Assembly (NCBI GenBank): GCA_902776765.1
Contig: CACYRP010000024.1
Coordinates: 1-64,000 of the forward strand
From: Fibrobacter succinogenes
GTDB taxonomy: Bacteria > Fibrobacterota > Fibrobacteria > Fibrobacterales > Fibrobacteraceae
Direction of reading: 5' to 3'
Length of the DNA: 64,000 nucleotides
The notes beneath the pieces are model-generated. The model had not been told where the DNA came from and did not search any database. It was given only the letters and a program-made list of their open reading frames with translations. Each line of letters begins with the position of its first letter. Position 1 is the first letter of the stretch. A program made the translations under genes and the position numbers. This document shows positions 1 to 6,986 of this stretch, piece by piece.

Positions 1-53
1 TCCAACTTAGCAACGATCACGTCAGTGACCTTCTTGAAAATTTCTTCGTTCAT
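1..53 (-). CDS. acpP: acyl carrier protein, N-terminal fragment (cut by window edge)
   Basis: Only the first 17 codons lie in the window; the gene runs off the left edge on the minus strand. They read MNEEIFKKVTDVIVAKL, the usual start of a bacterial acyl carrier protein, which carries growing acyl chains on a phosphopantetheine arm in fatty-acid synthesis. The Ser attachment site is outside the window. It follows fabG by 47 bp on the same strand, a common fabG-acpP order, which supports the call. The protein is acidic, soluble and cytoplasmic in this family. Confidence 0.8.
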   Translation of the reverse strand, partial: MNEEIFKKVTDVIVAKL

Positions 54-100
54 TTTTTTCTCCATGGGAAAAAGTTTTGTCCAAATTTAATAAAATGTTT

Positions 101-829
101 TTAAGCGTTCAAGCCCCCATCGACACCAATTACCTGTCCGGTAATGTATTTGGCATCGTCGGAAGCTAAAAATGCTACAGCCTTAGCGACATCTTCCGGC
201 TGACCGAGACGGCCAAGCGGAATCTGGGCGGCATATTTTGCGCGGGTTTCTTCGCTCATGGCAGCAGTCATGTCCGTATCGATGAATCCCGGAGCAACAG
301 CATTCACAGTAATGCCGCGAGAGCCAAATTCCATGGAGTTGGACTTGGTCATGCCGATAACGCCAGCCTTTGCAGCAGCGTAGTTGGCCTGGCCGGCCTG
401 GGTCCTGATACCGTTCAAGCTTGCGATGTTCACGATACTGCCTTTGCGGGCGCCCATCATGGTTCTGAGGACGGCTCTGGTGCAGAGGAACGTCGAGCGG
501 AGGTCCGTTGCGATAACGTTGTCGAAATCTTCGTCCTTCATGCGAAGTACGAGGCCGTCACGAGTGATACCGGCGTTGTTCACAAGGCAATCTACCCCAC
601 CCAGTGCGTCGATAGCTTGTTTGAAAGCGTCCTTCACGGATTCGGAATTGCTCACGTCGCAGGCGAACGTGAACGTCTTGACGCCGAATTCCTTGGCGAT
701 AGCTTCGGCCTGTTCCGGGCAGCCGCCACGGGAAATAAGAACAACGTCAGAGCCGCGGGCAGCGAGTTCTCTTGCAATGGCAAGACCGATACCGCGAGAT
801 GCGCCAGTCACAATAGACTTCGTAGGCAT
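101..829 (-). CDS. fabG: 3-oxoacyl-[acyl-carrier-protein] reductase FabG
   Basis: This 242-residue short-chain dehydrogenase has the usual FabG length. The N-terminal dinucleotide site TGASRGIG (residues 8-15), the NNAGI motif near residue 86, a catalytic Ser in NIASLNG and the YAAAK Tyr/Lys pair are all intact. FabG uses NADPH to reduce 3-oxoacyl-ACP to 3-hydroxyacyl-ACP in the cytoplasm. The ATG at 829 is preceded by GGAGG, about 10 bp upstream. It lies just upstream of acpP in the same direction, so the two are probably cotranscribed. Many SDR enzymes look alike, but the acpP neighbour makes FabG the best reading. plsX lies about 1 kb upstream on the same strand, with a repeat-rich gap in between where fabH and fabD often sit. 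Confidence 0.9.
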   Translation of the reverse strand: MPTKSIVTGASRGIGLAIARELAARGSDVVLISRGGCPEQAEAIAKEFGVKTFTFACDVSNSESVKDAFKQAIDALGGVDCLVNNAGITRDGLVLRMKDEDFDNVIATDLRSTFLCTRAVLRTMMGARKGSIVNIASLNGIRTQAGQANYAAAKAGVIGMTKSNSMEFGSRGITVNAVAPGFIDTDMTAAMSEETRAKYAAQIPLGRLGQPEDVAKAVAFLASDDAKYITGQVIGVDGGLNA

Positions 830-968
830 TATAAATTGACCTCCTGTATGACATTAACTGTCATGGGTAATTAAATGTTCAAATTTAGGCTTCAAAACAG
901 CCGCCGCACCTCGTATGCAAGACGGTTCTTTCAAAGCATATTTATTTGTTATTCAAGATAATAAATGA

Positions 969-982
969 GACGAGAGACGATA
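969..982. repeat. degenerate heptad repeat, 2 units
   Basis: Two consecutive 7-bp units, GACGAGA and GACGATA. The same unit family recurs at 1058, 25935 and 31771. Confidence 0.55.
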
Positions 983-1057
983 ACTACATAGGGCGAATAT
1001 CGCGACAAAAACTTGTTTTTGGCATGATTGAGCCCAGTAGTTAGCACGAAGTGCAAT

Positions 1058-1115
1058 GACGAAAGACGAAAGAATGTAGGCAGTAAACAGTAGACAGTGG
1101 TTAGGGGTTAGGGCA
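1058..1115. repeat. degenerate heptad repeat tract
   Basis: Two GACGAAA units and GAATGTA are followed, with a 2-bp phase slip, by CAGTAAA, CAGTAGA, CAGTGGT, TAGGGGT and TAGGGCA. Each unit is exactly 7 bp and related to its neighbour. This resembles the short tandemly repeated repetitive (STRR) heptamers known from filamentous cyanobacteria. I know of no gene or binding function here. Confidence 0.7.
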
Positions 1116-1164
1116 TTCAATTTTCAAGAAACTATTCTTTTTTCTAAAATTTGTACGAGACTTC

Positions 1165-1593
1165 TTGAGGTTACTGATTTTGTTTTATTTGAGACAATTG
1201 CTATTAATCATTTTCCTTTTACTAGGGAATACCTTCGCTGCAGTCGAAAACAATAATACAAACGACAATCAAATAACTCCAGATGATATTTACAATCTAT
1301 TTAGCAATGAAGAAAACAACAAAGAAGATGGTTTACTAGCGTTAGCTACAGGAATTCCTTTAACTGTAGTAGGTGTTGTGGCATTTGTCGCATATAAAAA
1401 CCACAATCAAGATGACGAACCAAACATGGCGGCACTTGGAATTCCTCTCGCGTTAATCGGTATTCCAATAATCATTTACGGTATCTATTGTTTCATTCCT
1501 AAGAAAAAAACTCAATCTGCACATTTATTTATAACGCCAACAATAGATGTTCTCCACCCACAAGCGGGTATCGGAATGCACGTAAGCTTCTAA
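1165..1593 (+). CDS. small membrane protein of unknown function
   Basis: I do not recognise this 142-residue protein. It opens with TTG at 1165 because no ATG lies nearby in frame. A hydrophobic stretch at residues 7-24, followed by FAAVE, looks like a cleavable signal peptide or membrane anchor. A polar Asn/Asp-rich segment follows, then two hydrophobic helices (about residues 57-76 and 90-109) joined by a short polar loop, and a tail ending in GIGMHVSF. It stands alone on the plus strand between plsX and fabG and is AT-richer than either. The surrounding repeats suggest the segment was inserted into a fatty-acid cluster. It could be a late arrival or a decaying gene. Confidence 0.5.
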   Translation: MRLLILFYLRQLLLIIFLLLGNTFAAVENNNTNDNQITPDDIYNLFSNEENNKEDGLLALATGIPLTVVGVVAFVAYKNHNQDDEPNMAALGIPLALIGIPIIIYGIYCFIPKKKTQSAHLFITPTIDVLHPQAGIGMHVSF

Positions 1594-1652
1594 GCCCTTA
1601 AATAGCTCATACATCAAAAGACCGTAGGTCCGTGCCCATAGCCCATTTCACT

Positions 1653-1688
1653 GGATCCTATCGGTCGCGATGCTCCCTCCAGGATGAC
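1653..1688. repeat. GGATCC...AGGATGAC interspersed repeat
   Basis: The copy begins GGATCCTATCGG and ends CTCCAGGATGAC with a short variable centre. The same two ends occur at 23937, 25390, 27835, 31334, 31741, 42793 and 42846. It lies downstream of both converging genes. Confidence 0.65.
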
Positions 1689-1745
1689 AGTGCAAAATCT
1701 CTACTCTCTCGTCTGTAGCCCAAAGGGCGTTCTCTCATCTAAACG

Positions 1746-1776
1746 AAAAACGGACCTAGCGTTGTGCTAGATCCGT
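1746..1776 (-). terminator. rho-independent terminator after plsX
   Basis: Read on the minus strand, CGGATCTAGC pairs with GCTAGGTCCG across the loop ACAAC (one G-U pair). A run of five T follows. It lies about 30 bp past the plsX stop and closes the yceD-rpmF-plsX transcript. Confidence 0.8.
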
Positions 1777-1806
1777 CTAAATGCAACTAAAGTCTAAAGA
1801 CAAAAG

Positions 1807-2790
1807 TTATGCTTTCGGAGCTTCCTCGGACTTGATTGCAGCGAGGCGAGCGTTAACCTTGTTAGCAACGTCAGCTTCGGCATACTTGGCAGCTGCATCC
1901 ACAGCCTTTTCGATTGCAATAGCATCGGAACGGCCATGAGCGATGATACCAATACCATTGAGGCCGAGCAAGAGAGCGCCACCTGTGGCACGGTAGTCCC
2001 ACATTTCGGCAAAGCGCTTGCCAGCCGGAGTATCAATCGTGCCAAACATTTCCTGGTGCATTTCGAAGAAGCCTTCCAGGAGCTTGAGCACTACATTACC
2101 TGTATAGCCAGAAGTTGCGACAACGTCGGCCTTGCCTGCAATGAGGTCGCGACCTTCGATGTTACCCATAAAGTTAACCGGAGCAGACTTGAGGAGCTGG
2201 TATGTTTCCTGAAGAACTGCCGGGCCCTTGTGTTCTTCTTCGCCCATGTTCAAGAGCCCAACCTTCGGATTTTCGATTCCGAGGAAAGCTTCGGCGAATG
2301 CAGAACCTGCAATAGCGAAGTCAACAAGAGTAGAAGCGCGTTCATCAACGTTAGCACCGCCATCGACCAACACAATGCGGCGATCCTTTGTCGGAAGTGC
2401 AACCCCGATAGGCGGACGGGAGAACTCGTCGCAAGTCTTACCGAGGATCATGAGGCAGCTAGCCATCATAGCGCCAGAGTTACCGGCACTGACGGAAGCG
2501 TCTACAAGACCTTTCTTCTGCAAGGCAACGCAAGTCACCAAGCCAGAATGTTGCTTCTTCTTGACCACCATGACAGGATGTTCATCCATAGCCACAGGAT
2601 CCGGAGCGTCCACCACGGAAATCTGGTTGCCGGTATAGCCAATCTTTTCAAGAGAAGCTTTGACCTCGGCCTCCGGTCCGCAGAGAACTACATGAATATT
2701 GGGGTTTTTCTTGACTGCGTTAACAGCGCCTTCAATACAAACACTCGGGGCGTAATCGCCACCCATGGCATCCAGTGCAACTTTGATCAC
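1807..2790 (-). CDS. plsX: phosphate acyltransferase PlsX
   Basis: This 327-residue protein begins MIKVALDAMGGDYAP, the hallmark N-terminus of PlsX. The enzyme converts acyl-ACP and phosphate to acyl-phosphate, the acyl donor used by PlsY in phosphatidic acid synthesis at the membrane. Conserved segments such as SAGNSGAMMA and the GANVDER region are present, and the length is normal. The start codon is GTG at 2790, set by AGGAGG five bases upstream; there is no suitable ATG. It follows rpmF by 14 bp in the common yceD-rpmF-plsX order. A terminator follows, so fabG downstream must have its own promoter. Confidence 0.95.
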   Translation of the reverse strand: MIKVALDAMGGDYAPSVCIEGAVNAVKKNPNIHVVLCGPEAEVKASLEKIGYTGNQISVVDAPDPVAMDEHPVMVVKKKQHSGLVTCVALQKKGLVDASVSAGNSGAMMASCLMILGKTCDEFSRPPIGVALPTKDRRIVLVDGGANVDERASTLVDFAIAGSAFAEAFLGIENPKVGLLNMGEEEHKGPAVLQETYQLLKSAPVNFMGNIEGRDLIAGKADVVATSGYTGNVVLKLLEGFFEMHQEMFGTIDTPAGKRFAEMWDYRATGGALLLGLNGIGIIAHGRSDAIAIEKAVDAAAKYAEADVANKVNARLAAIKSEEAPKA

Positions 2791-2804
2791 GGATTCCTCC
2801 TAGA

Positions 2805-2993
2805 TTAAGCTTCGGCACCCTTCATATCAACAACTTCCACACCGTTGTAGAAGCCGCAAACCGGGCACACGCGATGCGGACGCTTTACGGAACCGCAATG
2901 ATCGCAGGTAGCCATAGCCGGCACTTCCATCTTCCAGTGGGTGCGGCGCTTGTCACGACGGGCGGTCGAGGTTTTTCTTTTAGGTACTGCCAT
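2805..2993 (-). CDS. rpmF: 50S ribosomal protein L32
   Basis: The 62-residue protein begins [17 protein letters not shown], the typical basic N-terminus of L32. It carries two Cys pairs, CDHC and CPVC, that would bind one zinc ion, so it is the C+ form. L32 sits on the large subunit near the peptidyl transferase region. GGAG lies six bases before the ATG. It is separated from yceD by 2 bp and from plsX by 14 bp, consistent with one operon that links ribosome and lipid genes, as in many bacteria. Confidence 0.96.
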   Translation of the reverse strand: MAVPKRKTSTARRDKRRTHWKMEVPAMATCDHCGSVKRPHRVCPVCGFYNGVEVVDMKGAEA

Positions 2994-2995
2994 TT

Positions 2996-3523
2996 TTAAC
3001 TCCTGTTTTCCATTTTGCTCTTAAGAGCTTTGAGTTTTTCCCAGCGGGGGTCGAGCGGCTTTTCAGCTTCGGCCCCATCGCCAGCTTGATTGTTTGTTAC
3101 AAAGATAAAATCTTCGTCAGGATTTTTCACGGGCGCAATGGGTTCCTGTAGGGTCACCAGCTGTCGGACGCACTCGGAAACATCTACGAAGTTCTGTGTC
3201 TGCGGAATCGTGTAGGCGAAAACGTCATCGTCGTCGTCATGGAGTTCCTGCTGGGCGCATGCACCGCGTTCCACCTCGACAACAATCTCGGTCTTGAACG
3301 GACGGTCAAAAAGGTCCAGGCTACGGACACAGGTGAGTGTTTGCACTCCAGAGAGGGTACCGGTCACAAGGCACTTGCCGTTGCCTTCGGGGCTAACCAG
3401 CACCTCGGCTACCAGATCGCCCTTGAGGTGCAGTTCGTCGAAGATTTCAGGAGCGTCGGCATGGGACCAGACCACTCGTTGGTCTTCGGAATCAGTAAGT
3501 TTTTGTGCGATATCTATTCTCAA
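2996..3523 (-). CDS. yceD: YceD/DUF177 family protein
   Basis: This 175-residue protein belongs by sequence and position to the DUF177 (YceD) family, which sits upstream of rpmF in most bacteria and is linked to 23S rRNA accumulation. The central [14 protein letters not shown] segment matches the conserved Cys-Arg region of the family, although the second Cys seen in many members is Ser here. An acidic run (DDDDD) follows, and the C-terminus has [11 protein letters not shown], close to the usual family ending. The start is TTG at 3523. A TACATTTG box only 7 bp upstream suggests a leaderless transcript starting at or near this codon. Confidence 0.8.
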   Translation of the reverse strand: MRIDIAQKLTDSEDQRVVWSHADAPEIFDELHLKGDLVAEVLVSPEGNGKCLVTGTLSGVQTLTCVRSLDLFDRPFKTEIVVEVERGACAQQELHDDDDDVFAYTIPQTQNFVDVSECVRQLVTLQEPIAPVKNPDEDFIFVTNNQAGDGAEAEKPLDPRWEKLKALKSKMENRS

Positions 3524-3530
3524 AGTGGCA

Positions 3531-3538
3531 CAAATGTA
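3531..3538 (-). promoter_or_regulatory. TAnnTTTG promoter box for the yceD-rpmF-plsX operon
   Basis: On the minus strand the sequence is TACATTTG, an exact match to the Bacteroidetes -7 consensus TAnnTTTG. Only seven bases separate it from the TTG start. Confidence 0.55.
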
Positions 3539-3621
3539 GTAAAACGCTAAAAATGGGTCAAGGCTGTTTAGAGTAGAGTACGCCGCAGTAAGGCTGTTTC
3601 TAGCAAGCAGAGTTCTAAACT

Positions 3622-5415
3622 CTATACCGCAGCTTTGGCAGCGACGGCGCGATTTGCAGCATTCAGGATTTCTTCGCGGCAGCTCTTCAGCGCAATTTTG
3701 TTCTTGTACATGAGAGCATCAGCTCGTTCAAAAACCTCAGAAACATTCTTGTCATGCTTTTTATCGAAAACGGAAATGCCACAAGCAACAACCACCTTTT
3801 CTTCTTCGGCATTGTGTTTTGCGATATTCATAAACGTTTTGGCAAGGTCATCGCGAGATTCGAAATCGTCGCCCTTCAAGATGGCCACAAATTCGTCGCC
3901 ACCCACGCGGAACACAGGACTATGTTTGAAAGTATCGCAAACGAGCTTCGATGCAGCCTTGATATATTCATCGCCGGCCTTGTGCCCCATCGTGTCGTTC
4001 ACGGTCTTAAGTCCGTTCACATCGCAAATAGCAATAGCAAACGTACCGATTTCACCAGACTCGATCTGATCATTCAATCTGCGTTCAAACTCACCATAAG
4101 CATTTTTGTTCTTGATACCCGTCAAGTCATCTCGACAAGCCTTCTGATGGGCGGCATCAGCTTCAGCCCTAATCCTTTGTTCGCGACGCACCTGGGCATC
4201 AATATTAGTCACACTAATCACAACATGCTTTTTGTCTGAATAGACGGCCTCTAAATTCACATAGATTGGCCCACTAGTCGAATTCAGCCTATACTTAAGC
4301 ATGAACAAGCCATTTTCATCCAGTTCCTTTATGAAAGATTCCTTTAAAAGAGCGGACTGTACCAAATGAATATCTTCTGAATAGACAACTTTTTCAGCGT
4401 CTTTCTGCAACTGGTTAAAGAAGTCTTCACCCTCTGCAGCGACTTTCACCTTACTGAACATACGTTCAGACTTGAACAACGCATAGTGGTCCGTTTTCAA
4501 ATCCAACATGTACAAAGCATCGTAGCGTTCAGCAAGAGCCATCACAATTTGGCCATAGACTTCATTCTGCATAACGGTGCTTCTAAGTTTCAGTTCTCGA
4601 CGAACTTGCGCATCCACATTGGTAATGCTTATGGCTATGTGGTCTTTGTCGGTATAGCCAGCAATCAATTTTACATAAACCGGCCCTTTTGCAGAATTTG
4701 AACGGAAGGTCAACGTAAAAGTGCCATAATCGTCTAGTTCCTTCAACAAGGCTTCCTCTTTAAGAGATTCCGTCGCCAATACATAATCATCCTTATAAAC
4801 GGACTTAGCGGCGTCGCTAATCATCCTGTTGAAGAAATCATCACCTTCAAGCCCAACCTTCAATTCACCGAACGCACATTCTGACTTATACACCGCAAAA
4901 TGTTTTGTCTTTAAATTCACCATGTACAGGGCATCAAATCGAGATGTAAGAGCCATTGCTATCTGGCTGTAAATTTCACTTTTCGAAGCCTTACTTTTCA
5001 GTTCAATCTGTTCTCGCTCCTGCGTATCAATGTTATTGACTCCGATAAACAAAAAATCACGTCCGCGCGAGTGTGTTATAGCGGCCTTGATAACAAACCA
5101 GGCAGGCACGCCATCGACCATAAGGCGACACTTGTAATTGACAACTTGGGATTCTTGGCTTGCGCTCACGGCCGACGCCCTTTTGACAAGTTCCATGAAG
5201 GAGTCTTTATCTTCGGAATATACAAGATTTTCCGAAATGACCGAGATATCAGCCCAAAAGTTATGGGTATGCTTTAAATTCAGTTTGGCAAGTTTTCCGT
5301 AAAAATCAAGCACGACGTAGTCACTTGCCTTGACATCGACATAGAAGACACATACATAATCGAGCGAAAGCGCTGCAGCGGCATCTTCAAATTTTAGAAG
5401 CGTATCCATAATCAC
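3622..5415 (-). CDS. diguanylate cyclase with three PAS-like sensor repeats
   Basis: The 597-residue protein ends in a GGDEF domain (about residues 430-590) with an intact GGDEF signature near residue 504 and the DDLTGIKNKNA opening motif. It should make cyclic di-GMP from GTP. The product-inhibition site RxxD, expected five residues before GGDEF, is absent (FKHS there). The N-terminal 430 residues hold three related PAS-like sensor units, each ending near NIDxQxRxE; the second and third are very similar (ALTSRFDALYM versus ALAERYDALYM). No transmembrane helix or signal peptide is visible, so it is cytoplasmic. I chose the GTG at 5415 because GGAG lies seven bases upstream; an ATG two codons later is the alternative. 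Confidence 0.85.
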   Translation of the reverse strand: MIMDTLLKFEDAAAALSLDYVCVFYVDVKASDYVVLDFYGKLAKLNLKHTHNFWADISVISENLVYSEDKDSFMELVKRASAVSASQESQVVNYKCRLMVDGVPAWFVIKAAITHSRGRDFLFIGVNNIDTQEREQIELKSKASKSEIYSQIAMALTSRFDALYMVNLKTKHFAVYKSECAFGELKVGLEGDDFFNRMISDAAKSVYKDDYVLATESLKEEALLKELDDYGTFTLTFRSNSAKGPVYVKLIAGYTDKDHIAISITNVDAQVRRELKLRSTVMQNEVYGQIVMALAERYDALYMLDLKTDHYALFKSERMFSKVKVAAEGEDFFNQLQKDAEKVVYSEDIHLVQSALLKESFIKELDENGLFMLKYRLNSTSGPIYVNLEAVYSDKKHVVISVTNIDAQVRREQRIRAEADAAHQKACRDDLTGIKNKNAYGEFERRLNDQIESGEIGTFAIAICDVNGLKTVNDTMGHKAGDEYIKAASKLVCDTFKHSPVFRVGGDEFVAILKGDDFESRDDLAKTFMNIAKHNAEEEKVVVACGISVFDKKHDKNVSEVFERADALMYKNKIALKSCREEILNAANRAVAAKAAV

Positions 5416-5853
5416 CCCATAACTCCGATTTTATACTTGAGGAAGAAAACTAACATTTTAAAACCCAAATGGAGCAACGTTCGAAAAATGTTGGAAAATC
5501 GTAAACAAAAACGAAGTTTTGTGAATGCTATTCCATATATATGGAATTGGGGCAAAGAGATGTGAGAACCATCACATATGTTTTCTGAGGGCGACGCAAC
5601 TTCATTTCAGATTCCAAAACGTAATCAAAATTGAACGAGTCTTGGAGCCATTGAAAGTAGCGCAATCAGCCGTACAAAGAGGTATCGATGTCCGTTTTCT
5701 ACTGGAAAATGAACATTTGTTCACTCATCTATATATTTATAGAGTAAAACACAAAAATTCTTACCATTATATTACGGGTGCAAAAATCTGCGACCAAATG
5801 CACACTCAGATTTTGACTTTCAAAAAAACGTTATTACATTTTGCCGAAGAAAA
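5416..5853. other. 438-bp gap before the glycosyltransferase gene
   Basis: I see no convincing gene. One open frame (5525-5872, plus strand) has no ribosome site, no recognisable protein features, and overlaps the next gene. The gap holds an 18-bp perfect palindrome at 5530-5547 and a TACATTTT box at 5835-5842, 11 bp before the ATG at 5854. Confidence 0.5.
5530..5547. promoter_or_regulatory. 18-bp perfect palindrome, possible operator
   Basis: The sequence ATTCCATATATATGGAAT is its own reverse complement. It lies between two divergent genes, a diguanylate cyclase and a glycosyltransferase, where a dimeric regulator could bind. No regulator is identified. Confidence 0.35.
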
Positions 5854-6984
5854 ATGTTCCTTACGGTTTTGACATACATGATTATCGGGCTTTTGGCAGC
5901 CCTCGCTCTCTTCTATCTCGGGTTAGAAGTGCGGTTTTACCGTGCGCTCGGGCGAGTACGCGAAGGCTATGCCGATGCAGAGCCGCAGCCGAAGGTAAGC
6001 GTCTTGATTGCCGCCCGCAACGAATCCGAGGGAATCCGCGAAACGCTCAACTCCGTTTTGGCGCAAGATTACGCAGGCGATTGGGAGGTCTGGGTGGCAG
6101 ACGACCGCTCGACGGACGACACCCCGAAGATTCTCGCCGAATACGCCGCCAAGTTCGATAAACTGCATGTCCTTACGATTGATTCTATTCCCGAAGGCGT
6201 TAGCCCGAAAAAGCAGGCGCTTTCCAAGCTCATTGACGCCTGCGATGGCGAAATCCTTTGCCTCACGGACGCGGACTGCATTGTGCAGCCTTCCTGGATT
6301 AAAGGTCTCGTCAAAGAATTCGAGCCGGGAATTGAGCTTGTCGCGGGGCACTCTTACATTCCGACCGACAGCAAGTCGCCGTTTATCATTTGCATGCAGG
6401 CGGTCGAAACGCTCATCTACCGCATTGCAGGGACCGCAGGCCTCGCCATGCATCTCCCGCTTACAAGCACAGGCAACAACCTCGCTTACCGCAAGAGTTT
6501 CTTCAAAAGCGTGAACGGATTCTCGGGCGTCATCAAAATCCAAAGCGGAGATGACGACCTGTTGATGCAAAAGCTCGCCGCCGACCGCCCCTGGGCCATG
6601 CGCTACTGCATTACACCCACCACGTTTGTCACCACAAGCGGCAAGGAAACGCTCAAGGCACTTTGGGAACAACGCAAGCGCTGGGCATCAAAGACCATCT
6701 ACTACACGCCGAAAATCGTCTTTGTGCTCTCGATGGTATTCCTGTTCCTCGTGATGCTCTGCGTGACCGCAGCACTTTCGATTTTCAGCTTTAAAATATT
6801 CGTCGCCACCTTAATTGCGTTCTTGTTAAAAAGCGTCGGCGACATGGTTCTCATTATTCGCGGGCTCAAAATATTCAAGCAGGAACACCTCCTCAAGTGG
6901 TGTATCCCAGTTGAATTCATACACGCCCCCTTTACCGTACTGGCCGTACTGTTCGGACTGTTCGGACGATTCAAGTGGAAATAA
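5854..6984 (+). CDS. membrane-bound processive family 2 glycosyltransferase
   Basis: This 376-residue protein has one N-terminal transmembrane helix (about residues 5-25), a GT-A catalytic domain beginning PKVSVLIAARNES, and two or three C-terminal helices. The GT2 signature residues of processive beta-glycan synthases are visible: DDRSTDDT near residue 82, TDADC near 137, GDDD near 232 and QRKRW (QxxRW) near 272. Relatives build cell-surface or exported polysaccharide from nucleotide sugars at the inner membrane, but the substrate cannot be read from sequence. The ATG at 5854 gives a full N-terminal helix. The next gene, topB, starts 3 bp after the stop, though no functional link is obvious. 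Confidence 0.85.
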   Translation: MFLTVLTYMIIGLLAALALFYLGLEVRFYRALGRVREGYADAEPQPKVSVLIAARNESEGIRETLNSVLAQDYAGDWEVWVADDRSTDDTPKILAEYAAKFDKLHVLTIDSIPEGVSPKKQALSKLIDACDGEILCLTDADCIVQPSWIKGLVKEFEPGIELVAGHSYIPTDSKSPFIICMQAVETLIYRIAGTAGLAMHLPLTSTGNNLAYRKSFFKSVNGFSGVIKIQSGDDDLLMQKLAADRPWAMRYCITPTTFVTTSGKETLKALWEQRKRWASKTIYYTPKIVFVLSMVFLFLVMLCVTAALSIFSFKIFVATLIAFLLKSVGDMVLIIRGLKIFKQEHLLKWCIPVEFIHAPFTVLAVLFGLFGRFKWK

Positions 6985-6986
6985 AA

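Larger units (their letters stand above)
840..1164. other. repeat-rich gap between fabG and the orphan ORF
   Basis: This 325-bp stretch has no convincing gene. It holds the fabG leader and two blocks of degenerate 7-bp tandem repeats (969-982 and 1058-1115). The rest is AT-rich with no strong hairpin. It is part of the interruption between plsX and fabG. Confidence 0.6.

Noticed and set aside
5525..5872. 115-codon plus-strand open frame before the glycosyltransferase
   Set aside because: No ribosome site, overlaps the next gene's start, odd composition; treated as non-coding.
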